Below, in pieces: positions 12,201-22,612 of a stretch of 64,000 nt of DNA. The stretch spans positions 4,805,360 to 4,869,359 of the forward strand of contig CM029631.1 in assembly GCA_017311315.1 (NCBI GenBank). The letters are read 5' to 3'. The stretch's first letter is position 1, and each line of letters opens with the position of its first letter. The DNA is from Dendrocalamus latiflorus (Eukaryota; Streptophyta; Magnoliopsida; Poales; Poaceae). Below the pieces are notes generated by a model. That model was given only the letters and a program-made list of their open reading frames with translations, ran no database searches and was not told where the DNA came from. Both the position numbers and the translations under genes were made by a program.

Positions 12201-14203
12201 CCCTCCCTATATATTACTTCCTTTTTTGAATTTGAGTTTTTACGACCAATGAAGGCTATGCACACACAGTTATACAGAATACTGAGACTTGACAGCTTGT
12301 CCATGATAATTCTTCTACATTGTTAAAAGTCTACAGACCTTATCTTTCTTGTTGACATTTGCACCATGAGCTATTAGTGTTCCAGCTATGTGAAGCCGCC
12401 CTTTACTAGCAGCATAATGAAGAGCAGTTCGGCCACCATCAGTAGTCAAGTCAACATCAGCACCTGGCATTATAAATTTATAATTACACCAGTTAGCAAG
12501 AACTTACAAAATGGTCAAGGTGGGACTATTGGAATCTCAAAATTCATATAGACAATGTGGAACACAAACTCATTTAAACAATATAAAAGCAAAGGCACTG
12601 GTACAAATTACAATGCTTATAACAGAAGCCAGATCTACTACAGGGAGACATAAATAGGAGATTTACAGAAAGCCAAGCTAAGGCGCTTTGCAATGCTAAA
12701 GTGAGACTTAACTTTTTGCGAAGAACAGGAATTTGCTAGGAAACTTATTCAGAAATAAACATGTAACGTTACTCTCTAAACCAGTCCTGTTCTGGCCATG
12801 CATGTTAGCTCTAATTTTGCTTGCAGGATATACAAACTAGTGTAGCATAAAGCCCTTGGGTATTCAGTGTGTCCGGGGGAGTCCTCTCCTTCAGATCATG
12901 CCGGGCTCTTGTATTGATACTGATGTTCTTATCCTATGCTAGCTATCATGCCACTAGAAAAACTACAAGTATTGTTACGAGTGTCCTTGATCCTAAGACA
13001 ACAAACGTAGGCATATTGCATTGGCCCAGTCATCTATATCTTCCAGATTTAAAAGGCGCAAAGAACAACAACATGGCTCTCTATAGTGGCTGGGCTCCGT
13101 TTAATGCTAATGTTTTTTCGTTGAATTTGATGCTAGCTGTAATTAACCAATCCTGAGATTTAGCCTTTCACCATGCAATCTAATATGCTCATTTTCATAG
13201 GACAAACCTTGAAAATAATTTGAGCTTCTCTGAATTTCAAAGATTTATTTTATTCTTGTGTCTTGGAGGATTTTCTACAAAAGATAGGATTCGTGCGCAT
13301 ATGTGTATGCATGTGATTCATGGTATGATTTATCTTGCTTGTAACATGGATTTTTTTTATGCTATTTAAAAATTTAAACTTTAACTAAATTTGCACAACG
13401 GATTCGTAGTGCAAATTTCGAGTCTCATGCACAAACAACTCATAGATGTACGGGAAGTTTTATATTAAATAAATGGATGTAGGGAACTCGTATTTTTTGT
13501 TTGAGAGTTTAGAATTTGCGTTATCAATTATTTGAGATCCGTTGAACACAAGGGCACTTTGCTAGTCATCCTACTAAGAACACACAACAAGGAGAAATAC
13601 CATTCCCCTCAATGTCACAAAAAACATGCTACTCGCATTTGCACCCTACTAATTACTGCACTCGGCAGAAATTAATCAGAAAATATCAACTCATCCTATA
13701 ACAATTTCCCCACCCAATCGTAGATACCTGCAGCACAGACAGCACAGTTCACGCAAATGCAACGGTAAGATCTCGTACCTCGATCGAGCAGGATGGAGAT
13801 GATTTCAGCGTTGCCGCTGCTGGCCACCGAGTGGATCGGCGCCCACCCCTCCTCGTCCTTCCCGTTCAGGACGCTCGCCGAGCCCGCCTCCGCAAGCGCG
13901 ATCACCACCTAAACCACCACCACAAAGCGAAGAAGCGTCAAAACCCTAAACCCAGATACCGAACAGATTCGAGGCTACAGAAGCCACGGTCCTTGCCTGG
14001 CTGTGGCCGGAGGCGGCGGCGACGTGGAGGAGGGAGCGGCCGTCCTCGTTGCGGAGGGAGAGAGCCGCGCCGAGGTTGGCGGGGGCGAGGGAGGAGAAGG
14101 CAGCGGCGTCGCCAGACTCCGCCGCGCGGAAGAGCTCCTTCGCCGACGGCCTCTCCCCGGAGCCGCCTCTGCTGGCGTCGACGTCCATCGCCACGGCGGC
14201 CAT
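9205..14203 (-). CDS. gankyrin-type ankyrin-repeat subunit of the 26S proteasome
   Basis: Five exons on the minus strand: 14203-13997, 13908-13779, 12463-12339, 11883-11737 and 9339-9205. Together they give 247 residues with no frame break. After a short N-terminus (MAAVAMDVD) the protein is essentially all ankyrin repeats, at about residues 50-80, 87-116, 122-150, 155-183, 188-217 and 220-244, each with the G-TPLH-type turn (EGWAPIHSVASSGN, GGRTALHYAASKG, FGCTPLHRAASTGN, TGQTPLMQAV). Length and repeat layout match PSMD10/gankyrin homologues, chaperones that bind the Rpt3 ATPase during 19S regulatory-particle assembly; that role is inferred from the family. Intron 1 starts with GC (CAG/GCAAGG), the others with GT. 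Intron 4 contains a complete LTR element and intron 2 a foreign transporter exon, yet all splice sites look intact. Another ankyrin protein of similar length cannot be fully excluded. Confidence 0.9.
9511..9836 (+). repeat. 5' LTR
   Basis: 326 bp, TG...CA termini, almost identical to the 3' LTR at 11201-11526. Confidence 0.96.
9840..9851 (+). promoter_or_regulatory. primer-binding site (tRNA-iMet)
   Basis: TGGTATCAGAGC, the standard plant retroelement priming site, just inside the 5' LTR. Confidence 0.93.
9867..10979 (+). CDS. retroelement internal ORF, gag-like start then low-complexity
   Basis: Open frame from an ATG 16 bp past the primer-binding site. The first 60 or so residues look like a genuine protein with a short coiled-coil (AMLKAIQEQMAEMNSQLEDL, about residues 18-37), as in the N-terminus of plant gag-related proteins. 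From about residue 120 the frame becomes Arg/Ser/Pro-rich, while another frame of the same DNA (10553-10867) reads as Pro-rich PPPPEPPSP-type text, so a frameshift or a purely repetitive GC-rich filler is likely. No capsid, zinc knuckle, protease, RT or integrase motif is seen. Function is unknown and the reading frame beyond the start is uncertain. Confidence 0.4.
   Translation: MTSATMISAKEASSVRAMLKAIQEQMAEMNSQLEDLTRESIATDARIAAIVSSRSLAAGYVPPAASVPSEEDSTVAASSLGSPAIAPEPAPSLPLSVAVHGRDPSKSPPAVPSSAAVAQGTSGRVAAATPVASMQGAAAAAVPPAGQSAGRTDSHRSRSAKPLPLQPRIRAVVAAFRRRRQATAPPGAAPHGRSACRRHRRRPQSRPPAPLRRLCPRSRRRLVRLHLRPCRIRRRLSRHRRTAARSDRRRIRRRRPLRLRLRPSRRRSCSASARVAAAAAGPLQPANRRRPARLRPPPRFPRRPGRLRPPAARSRLRPIRLRQGRLRQIRSPPDPPPPGRRSVPGRCLVRSRPLFGFGGLRCSVGPWWLL
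11201..11526 (+). repeat. 3' LTR
   Basis: 326 bp, preceded directly by the polypurine tract and followed by the ATTTG target duplication. Confidence 0.96.
12850..13106 (+). pseudogene. captured exon fragment of a glycerol-3-phosphate transporter
   Basis: Plus-strand sequence inside intron 2 of the minus-strand ankyrin gene. It translates to CRALVLILMFLSYASYHATR, then KTTSIVTSVLDPKTTNVGIL and HWPSHLYLPDL, ending GWAPFN. This is the N-terminal first transmembrane region of plant putative glycerol-3-phosphate transporters (SLC37/GlpT-like, major facilitator superfamily). The upstream text (KPLGIQCVRG) is in another frame, so there is at least one frameshift, and the rest of the roughly 500-residue protein is missing. 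It stops near the point where the usual first coding exon ends, as expected for a captured exon. The family match is from memory of conserved text; not functional. Confidence 0.75.
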
Positions 14204-14211
14204 CAGCTTCT

Positions 14212-14216
<5 letters not shown>

Positions 14217-14242
<26 letters not shown>
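14217..14242. repeat. (CT)n microsatellite in the 5' leader of the ankyrin gene
   Basis: About 13 CT units (GA on the coding strand) located 14 bp upstream of the ankyrin ATG. Confidence 0.85.
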
Positions 14243-14326
14243 TTTTGAGATGGAATATATCTGATTCCATTACACCATGATCGCACTTAAATCAGCGACC
14301 ACCAGAGAGGCTACACAGCACGGGCG

Positions 14327-14482
14327 GGGTTTTGTAGATTTACCCCACTTTAAAAAGTGCACTTTGTAGATTTGCCCCAGTTATCTCAATGACATGTGGG
14401 TCTTGGACCCATATGTCATTGAGACATCATAGGGCAAATCTACAAAGTGCACTCAACAGTGAGACAAATCTACAATTTTCCC
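14327..14482. repeat. short TIR element with a near-perfect central palindrome
   Basis: 156-bp element. Ends are inverted copies (GGGGTTTTGTAGATTT against AAATCTACAATTTTCCCC) and the motif TTTGTAGATTTGCCC / GGGCAAATCTACAAA recurs inside. The centre (14384-14424) is a long palindrome, TCTCAATGACAT...ATGTCATTGAGA, with a short GGGTCTTGGACCC loop. A foldback MITE is most likely. It sits just upstream of the ankyrin gene start and so could affect its promoter. Confidence 0.7.
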
Positions 14483-14707
14483 CACAGCCCGGTACCTGGT
14501 GACCTGGTCCATCCACAACATGACAGACACGAACTCCAGACTACCACCATGGCGTGCAAGCTCATGGGCAAGCTTATTACAAGCCCTGAGGCAATACAAA
14601 AGATTAGCCTCTAAGAAACTGGTTAACAACATAAACCGGGCTTCTCCGAACAGAACGTCCTCACATGGCCAGGTCGAATCCAGTGCTCTGCAAAGCTGTC
14701 TTCAAAT

Positions 14708-15430
14708 TCAACGCATCAGTCTCCAGAATAAATTTTCCCATTCCCAAATTGCTGCCGCTTTGAGAGCCTGAATGCCAGCCTCAGCTTCAGCTTCTAAAGC
14801 TTCTCTGATATTCGACAAGTGACCTGCTCCAGTACACAGCACTTCACCATTAGTATTTCTAATCACAAAGCCCCAGCCACCCCGAGTTGGATTCCTCCTG
14901 GAAAGCCCCATCAATGTTGATCGTGAGGTAATCTTGCTCAGGTACTTGTCAACACTGCTGTTGAGCTGCCTTCTTGTTCTTGCCAAAATAATATCTGAAC
15001 TTCAGCATCAACTTCTGACAAGTAGGCAGCATCTTCCAAATGCCCATTCTTTTCTGCCGCATCCGCATTCACCCCGTTCCTAGAGATCCACATCACCCAC
15101 AACAAAGTGACCACTTGCACCTGCATCTGAGCATTTAATTTCCATAGCTCCTCCGCTACTTGTCCTGCTGATGAACACTGAGAAAAAATGCTGCGTCTTT
15201 CTTCCATATTCAGAGACAACCAAACTCTTCTGACAAATTTGCACTTGAAAAATAGATGTCCACTGTCCTCATCCAGCCGAAAACACAAGGGACATCTTGT
15301 GTCTAGCTCAACTCCCCTTCTACCAATACTAATGCGTAAACGAAGACTATTATGCAGAAGCCTCCAAAGCAACATCTGAATCTTCTGCGGACACTCTAAT
15401 TTCCAAATGCGATGCCACTCAATGCACTTG
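14708..15430 (-). pseudogene. LINE relic: zf-RVT domain plus RNase H-like tail
   Basis: The minus strand reads WKLECPQKIQMLLWRLLHN and then CPLCFRLDEDSGHLFFKC, the zinc-binding reverse-transcriptase-associated domain (zf-RVT) found in plant L1-type LINEs, with Cys-x2-Cys and His/Cys positions preserved. A frame change follows, then an RNase H-like part (GGWGFVIRNTNGEVLCTGAG, then EALEAEAEAGIQALKAA). The catalytic RT domain is missing and the frames are broken. Classed as a truncated LINE. Similar text occurs in host proteins derived from such elements. Confidence 0.8.
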
Positions 15431-16920
15431 TTATTAAATTGCCTAGATGAGTGGAGATAGATTCTTAGATATTATTTTTATCTCTTATACGTTCTTAGCA
15501 TAACAAGATCAGGAGTAGGGAAGATAAGAGATCAAAACTAACCGAAACAAGACCACATTAATCAAAACACGAGAGACTCAAAGAGATGCAGAATAATTGA
15601 TATATTACTTACTTGAGAAAGAAAGTTTTACAGCTACTCCACTTTAAAAGACAAAAAGTACATAAGATACTCAACTCTCAACCCCTAACTCTAGACATGA
15701 GAGTACAAGAGAGATGGGTTAGATGGCTAACCACATGTCTCTATCCAAATCCCCTTTAAAGGTGGGCTAACCAGGCATCTCTAACTCTTAGTGAATACTA
15801 TCTACTTAGCATAATAGGGGAACCTATTAACCCTAAACATACGGGTTTTACTCATATATGTTCACTTATACATGCTTTTTAAAGCGCGTAAGCCTGAATC
15901 CATTACACCCTTACCAGCTTCACCTTAACCTAAACCGCTCTCCCAAGCGCCGCTCATGTACTACTATTTTGATCCAAGGTAGTTTTCGATATTTTGGTCA
16001 AACTATCAAAATACCCTTCGTTGACCCGATCATCACCATCGATTGTAAGTGATCACCATACTTGCCACGTATAGTGCACCATTAGCTTGCCACACGTTGC
16101 CAAGTCTCTTCCATCCCGGTTCCACCGAACCACAGCTCACTTGGACTGTCTAGGGCACAGGGTGCAATCCCACCGTTCGAACTCACATTCAATATTTTCC
16201 GTCTTTCTCATGCCATGTTTGACTCACCATCTCATCTGGCATTCTTGATCATTCTATGACTCATCTCTTCCGTGAGTCTAGTCACAATCCTCGCCGTTGA
16301 CTATGGTTGACTCTAAGCGACTCTACACATCCAAAGATAAAGAAATCATTTTCGAATATAAATTCTTCACAATTTGACCCACATTAGCCAAAACATGCAT
16401 CATACAATCTTAATGCATTGACTCAGGTCACCCTAACTCAACCCATAACTCCAAACCCAAAACCCTTTTCTTTTTTTGCGAAATCTGGTAGTACCACATG
16501 TAACATGTCGATACTACTACTCCCCAAACTGGTACTACCACACATTCGCGTCTCACACTAGATCTACCGTCAACTAGAAATCAAAACTACCGTTTTGCGG
16601 TGTGACTATTGACACAACGGTGTTATTACCGATTTCTCTGAAAAATTCGAAAAGCAGTTCAAACAAAATGCAATTTTTTGCAAAATCACTTAACCACTTC
16701 ACAAAATTTACAAATAGTTCATCATAATATTATGCTAGACCTTCTCACATTGGCTCTCAGCAACATTTCTTGAGACAGATCAGATCATCATCGTTTTCAT
16801 TTGTACACATTATTTTCTTGTCGCGGATATTTCCACGCTGCTTGACATTCACATTATGCTATTTCAAGTGCGACTAACACTATTACTTTGCTACTGCCTT
16901 CACACCGCACACGGATGTGC
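15431..16920. other. non-coding, unassigned
   Basis: Moderate-GC sequence without long ORFs or recognisable protein text. The style (many CACC and ACTACC motifs, e.g. TAGTACCACATG near 16.49 kb) resembles decayed LTR-retrotransposon DNA, but no termini, primer site or direct repeats were found. Confidence 0.35.
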
Positions 16921-17037
16921 AAAGCGTCTGTTCCTTCTATCCTCAACACAGCTGATTCCCCCAAGTTGAGCAGCGACCGGACGATTCACGACTACGCCAA
17001 GGACATTTGGGGTATCAACCCCGTCACCCTGCCGTAG
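16921..17037 (+). pseudogene. terminal-exon relic of alpha-glucan (starch) phosphorylase
   Basis: The plus strand reads SILNTADSPKLSSDRTIHDY followed by AKDIWGINPVTLP and a stop at 17035-17037. This is the conserved C-terminus of plant alpha-1,4-glucan phosphorylase (family pattern SILNTAG..KFSSDRTI..YA.DIW.I.P), closest in style to the cytosolic H form, an enzyme that releases glucose-1-phosphate from glucan ends. Upstream bases (KASVP) depart from the family and no other exon of this large gene is present in the preceding 1.5 kb. It is therefore an isolated fragment, probably captured or left by a deletion. Downstream 17038-17250 may be its former 3' UTR. Confidence 0.65.
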
Positions 17038-17720
17038 ATAGAACACCAGCAGCTCCTGCCTTCCGGCGGCAACCTTCAGGGTCAAGATGCGCAATTGGCC
17101 GCAACATTCGCCGGTCAACAGAGTAGCAGGAGAACGCTAGTGCCAGCGTCATATCTCCAGATTCTCCACCATTGTTAACGAGATTGGAGGGGTCGTTTAG
17201 TGACATCTTTATCCCCAAAGATCGATCACAGGCAGGCATGTTCTTCTCCCAAGACGAGAAGAAAGGGATATACAGGATGACGGACAGGATAAGGATAGAA
17301 TAGACTTCACTTAAAGAAATCCATCTGCATCAGATAAGATATGGAGCAGAGGTAAGAGGATTAGATATGGTAATAGGGAACGAGTTTCATGGACCACCGG
17401 TCGATCTACCGACACCCACTGCCTTTTTAGAAGGTCCCCTTGGATCTGTCTGTCTGCTCTCGCGCCCCACTAGGACCTTAGCATGCCATCGCTTGCCTCT
17501 GCAGCTTTCCCCCCCTCTCCTCTCTGCTTTTCATCGCCCCGAATCTGAATCCGTGTGTTGATGGCGTGCACTGTTTCGTGTTTAATTGGTTGAGCCGTGA
17601 TCGATCGAAAAGTTGCCGCCTTGTGCGAGTCACCAGTAATCCTGTTCGATAGTCGCCGCATTGGAGATCTTCTGAATATGGCACGTCACCGTCTCGCCGT
17701 CTCCAGATGTTAGCATCAAC
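17038..17720. other. intergenic, no gene seen
   Basis: Short overlapping ORFs on both strands without domains. Possible phosphorylase-derived 3' sequence at the left. Confidence 0.4.
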
Positions 17721-17939
17721 ATAGGGGCTGTTTGGTTACCTGCATCGGGGTGACTCGCATCAGCGTATGCAGGGAAATGGTGTTTGGTTGCCTGCATCGG
17801 GGTGAGAGCCTGCACAAGCGGATGCAAAAAATCAACTGGAGCCAAGCTAAGGAGAAACGCGGCTGAGGACCTTCTCTATTCAGCCTGACCATGCTCATAC
17901 AACTGCATCAGCTCATGCAGGCAACCAAACAGACCCTAT
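17721..17939. mobile_element. MITE with 25-bp TIRs
   Basis: 219-bp element. The left end ATAGGGGCTGTTTGGTTACC and the inverted right end ATAGGGTCTGTTTGGTTGCC, both continuing TGCAT, match at 23 of 25 positions. The motif TTTGGTTGCCTGCATCGGGGTGA is partly repeated inside (17730s and 17780s). TTTGGTT ends are common in hAT-type grass MITEs. I could not identify a clean target duplication. Confidence 0.75.
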
Positions 17940-18615
17940 AGAATCACTAACTGGTAGCAGGCAGCACCAAGTAGCACCGGAAACGCTGATTTGAACGCAG
18001 CAAGTAGTACTAACTAATATCTATAACACTGTAGTAAAAGAACAACGAAAGGCTGGAATTAAATTTGGCTCGACAAATATATAATCGAAGTGTTTAAGTA
18101 GATCATGATACACAAAGCAGGCACATGTACTGTAGCGCGTTGTTAATTCTAGTACTGGCCAAGGCAGTGCGCTAGCTAGCAAGTAGCCAGAGTGCCTGGA
18201 TTTGGCACTTTTGATGGCTTTTGAATGCGATAGTTTTTATCTGTATTTTTCGATACGGTAACGAACAACAAAAATGTCAACGTGAACAGCGCATACGGTT
18301 CTAGACTTAGGAAATCGTTTAAAAAAATCCGTTTCAAGAAATCGTTCAACTTATTTCGATTTTCGGATAAGCCAAAGGTCAAGACTCTGTTTTATTTTTT
18401 GGTTTTCAGTTTTTTTATTTTTTTTAGTAATGACTATCTATTAGATTAATAAGTTATAATTAAAAGTAAAAAACCACATAAAAAACAGACCCCGTCGTCA
18501 TCAATAGTACAGACACGAATGTGCAATATACATTCTTACTCGTACGCTTGGAACTCATAAATGCAAACAGGGGCGATATTTTGTGCAATAATGGCAATTC
18601 CAAGACGCCTACTTA

Positions 18616-18846
18616 GGGCATATCCAATGGTGATTTATAAGTTAGCTCTAAACATATTATTTCATATTTTAATAGAAGAGAGAGAAAAACTAGCTCTTGA
18701 TCAAGAGCTAGTCTCATACACACATTCCAAGATTATATGAAGATGTCATGTGGGACTATTCATGTTATGAGCTATGTGCTAAAAGTTAATATCATTGGAG
18801 AAGCTATCTTAGAGCTAGTAACTAGCTCATACCATTGTACATGCCC
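18616..18846 (+). mobile_element. MITE family 4 (Tourist-like), intact copy
   Basis: 231 bp, ends GGGCATATCCAATGG and ACCATTGTACATGCCC, flanked by TTA on both sides (18613-18615, 18847-18849). It contains the palindrome AGCTCTTGATCAAGAGCT. It is uninterrupted, whereas the second copy at 61817-62331 carries another MITE; this copy therefore supplies the empty-site sequence. Confidence 0.93.
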
Positions 18847-18849
18847 TTA

Positions 18850-19960
18850 CAAAATTAGGGAGATGGTTAGGGTGCGCATTGAATGAGCTGGTGTCGCTGG
18901 CCTCACATGCATGTGAGGTCTATTTTACGTTCTCTGCGGCATAGGTCACTAGCACGCGCTATATAGGGGAATAAAAGGGTGCAGAAACAATCCTTGAAAA
19001 AGTACAAAGATACTCTGTGGATATCTCCAATAATCCTATATAAGCTGTCAGTTAGTTTATCATATTATCTAAAAACTGAACTAGAGGAGAGAGAACAAGA
19101 AGATATAAGAGAAGCCATCCTGAGATAATGATTGCTTCATACAAACCAACGCATGAAGAGATGATGGCGTGCGTTGTTGGAGAGGAGCCATCCCTCACTC
19201 ATGAGGTTTATGGGGCCCACGTGGTGGCGCGACCCGGATCCGGTGAAGGCATGGAGACACGGTAGATCAATGGAGACAAGCATGAGGTGACTGAAGAATC
19301 GCTCAATTTGCCTAGATCTAGCCCATCGATGTCTAGATCCGGCTGAGCCCGATCGGATCTAGCTGTCGTAGGGCTGGATCTGGCTAGGTCAACGGTGGAG
19401 ATCTCAGAATCGACGACGGTGACGAAAGGGAGGGTGGAGCTCAGCAGAGGTGGAGGAGAGTGATGGAGGGGTGGGATGTCGATTGATCTGGCCATGGTGA
19501 CAACAAGGGGGTGGAAGCCGACGGGATGGGAGGGAGTGTGAAGCCCGATGAGAAGAGCGGGCATGCAGAGGAGAGAGAGTGGATGCAGGTAGGGACTAGA
19601 GTGGGCGATGGGACGGGGAAGAGAAGGGTAAACCAGTGTTTAATAAAAAAATGGCATGTGGGCCTATTTTACAAAAAAAATTATAAAAAAATTGTTATTG
19701 TGAAATATGCTAGAGACAATTTATTGAAGATGTTGTCTCTAAAAAATGATGTGACAGGACATAGATAGAGGCAATGATTGTCTCTAACTATTGTATATGC
19801 TGTAATAGATAAGATACATACTGACTGTACTAATGTCATATACTTTGTTTGTACTAATGTCATACTGTCATACACTCTATATGTCAGATAAAATTTGCTT
19901 TTGGCTAACTAGCTAGGTCATAGTGCAAGACAGTACCAGAAGAACCAAGCGACAAATTTA
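18850..19960. other. intergenic, GC-rich patch without a recognised gene
   Basis: 19200-19640 is GC-rich and yields short overlapping ORFs on both strands, none with a recognisable domain. The remainder is AT-rich. Possibly part of an unidentified transposon; no termini found. Confidence 0.35.
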
Positions 19961-19964
19961 GGCC

Positions 19965-20275
19965 CCGCTCATTTTGGCTTGAGCTTCTAGTTTCAACCAA
20001 GCGACAAATTACCCCGCTCATTTTGGTTGAGCTTCTAGTTTCTGCCTTATTTTTTATTATTCCTAAATTTTGTCTTTTTCTGATTTTTTGGTTTTTTGTT
20101 GTTTCTTTTTTCCGTATTCATTTACATTGTTTGTGATGAGCTAACATATTTTTTCTATTTTTAAATTTTTTAAATATTATTATGCCAAATAAATCATTAT
20201 CCATTACAATATAATTTCAGTCAATTACAATGTAATTTTAACTATAAACCAATTATTTCCGCCTAACCGAGCTGC
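19965..20275 (+). repeat. MITE family 1 copy with a duplicated left end
   Basis: Standard family 1 text (TTTTTTATTATTCCTAAATTT, ATTATGCCAAATAAATC, CAATGTAATTTTAACTATAA). The segment CTCATTTTGG..TTGAGCTTCTAGTTTC and ACCAAGCGACAAATT are present twice at 19940-20045, a small tandem duplication at the left end. Confidence 0.65.
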
Positions 20276-20800
20276 ACGTTACATGGGACAAACTGAATTG
20301 CCTCTCAGTGTGCAGTAAGTAGACGGGTTGAATTTGAAACTAATTAACCTGTAAGAGATAAAAATCGCTATAGGGATAGGAACGGTGGTTTCGTGCGGGC
20401 CAAGTTAGGTGAAAAAGATTCTTGCTGGGACCCACACGCGTCCTCTTTTCACCATCATCTCTTCCAACACGACAGTCGACCCTAGCTAGCTAGTAGTAGA
20501 TGATAATCTTAATTAGTCGATGATAAAAATCACTAGATGGATGCAGAGATGCCCCGTGACTCCCAGAAATTAAATAAAACCATTCCCTCGACGAATTTTA
20601 ATTTGTTGGAACATTCAAACCGCTTGATGCAATCCACTAATCAATATTGGCTAATGAATAATGATGATCAATTGGTAAATCAGTGAAATTTGACTCTTTA
20701 ACAGTGGGGCTTAGCTTTATCGTCCAAAATATTACAATCATCATGCAGGCTTATAGGAAGTTAATTTTGCAGTACATTACTAGACCATCTCTAATGTTAT

Positions 20801-21899
20801 TGTTAAAACTTTGATGTAGGAGAAAATACACACATCATAAATAAATAGAGAGAACACAGAAAAATTTCTAAATTTCTCTATTCTTTTATTTGCTCCCCCT
20901 CTTTCTTGTTTTTCTTTTTTTATCTTGCAAAACTGGCTACAAGCTTTCTCAATATATAGGCTAATAATCTTCTACTAGCATACGTACTCGGACTTCAAAT
21001 TGGATACAACTTCAACTTGAGTTACACACAGAGACAGACTCTACTACGTCTTCAACTCTAAGTCAAGATTATTTCTAACAATCCCCCCTTAATCTTGACT
21101 TAAGATACTATAGTTTTAGTCTCAATGCATTATGAACTACCAGTCACGCCTCCACATGAAGCGTTCTACATGCAAGCTATATATATGAACTCAACACAAC
21201 TGGTACAGGTCCATCCAGATGTAAAGATTCTAAAACATTAAGGCAGTCGGTCTCAACTACGATTTACTAAACTTATACTTGATATAGAATGGTGACACAT
21301 CTCCTCAACGTTCCGATTCCTTTTCACCTTATTTGAGTTTGGACAGCGATACATCTTCTCAATGTCTTTGACTCAACTCATCATCAGAGCAGTGTTGATC
21401 ATCATCGCTGATCGCTTGATGTCTCGGCCACTTTACCTGGCGCAAGCTGCTATTCTTGGCGTTGCTTTGAAACCGTAGACAAAAGCCAAGCGCTGTCGCT
21501 GATGTCCCACTCGGTTTTCCTTGCGCCACTGAGCGAACAGACAACCGAGAGATGCACGAAGACTGAATCGTCGAGACGATATTCCCAGCCACTCGGTTCT
21601 TGGATAGGTTCTGATACCACTTGTTAAAATTTTGATCCAGGAGAAAACGCAGATATCACAAATAAACAAAGAGAACACATGAGAATTTCTGAATTTCTCT
21701 ATTATCTTATTTGCCCCCCCTCTTTCTTGCTTTTCTTTTTTTCTTACAAAATTGGCTACAAGCCTCCTCAATATATAGACTAATAATCTCCTACTAGCAT
21801 ACATATTCGGACTTCAAGTTGGACACAACTTCAACTTGAGTTACACACGGAGACGAACTCTATTACATCTTGAACTCTCAGTCAAGATTATTTCTAACA
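20801..21899 (-). mobile_element. TRIM-like LTR element, minus strand
   Basis: 1099-bp complete element: LTRs at 20801-21080 (280 bp) and 21622-21899 (278 bp), each reading TGTTAAAA...TTTCTAACA on the plus strand, with the perfect target duplication GTTAT (20796-20800, 21900-21904). Orientation is minus because the tRNA-Met primer site lies at 21608-21619 (TGGTATCAGAAC on the minus strand) next to the right LTR, and a purine tract (AAGGGGGGATTG on the minus strand) abuts the left LTR. The 541-bp interior has no convincing protein. Unlike the element at 9.5 kb, its LTRs differ at many positions, so it is older. Dependent on another element for movement. Confidence 0.94.
21608..21619 (-). promoter_or_regulatory. 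primer-binding site (tRNA-Met type)
   Basis: TGGTATCAGAAC on the minus strand, 2 bp from the 5' LTR of the TRIM element. Confidence 0.88.
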
Positions 21900-22334
21900 G
21901 TTATGTTTTAGCTTATTCAAATGAACAGAGAGAAGATATTGAATCAATTCAATATATTGGATTGGTTGGTTCCAACAAAAAATACATGAAACCGGACTCT
22001 ACTTAAAGGCGATTCAAAGCATTAAACAATTCTTATGAGCATTAAACAACTATATAGGAGAGAGTACGGTTGAGAGAAGATATTAATATTTTGTGCTTTT
22101 TTAGTGTAACATGGGCCCCCAGTTATTAGTATGAATCGGTTCAATACATTAAAGAAAAATAAGTTTAAGTTCCTAAAATATTTACGTGACATGATTTTAA
22201 ATCAATATCGGTTCAATACACTGTGTTCTTAAGCCATGTTCAGCCGTTGTACACCCTCAGATGGATGCTTGTTTTTCACAGAGAAAGCGCCGCTAGATTA
22301 GCCCATCCGTTTGCACACAAAACACTTTGGGGTG

Positions 22335-22612
22335 ATCGGTTGGGCTTCAGCTTTTAGCTTCCGGCTTATTTTTTACTATTCATAAATTTCGTCTTTTTCT
22401 GAACTTTTGGCTTTTTGTTGAGCTTTTTTGCTGGTTCTTTTTTCCCCGTATTTGTTTGTATTATATGTAATAGGCTAGCATATTTTTAATTTTGTTAAAT
22501 TTAATTATGCTAAATAAACCTCTGTTAGCTACATTGTATTTTTCAGTCAGCTATAGTACTTTTCAGCCATAAGCCACAAAAAATAAGCCCAAATGATCAC
22601 CACCTAAAGCTC
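22335..22612 (+). repeat. MITE family 1 copy, well preserved
   Basis: The best view of the termini: left GGTGATCGGTTGGGCTT, right AAGCCCAAATGATCACC, an inverted pair differing at one or two positions. This defines the family TIR. Non-coding. Confidence 0.8.
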
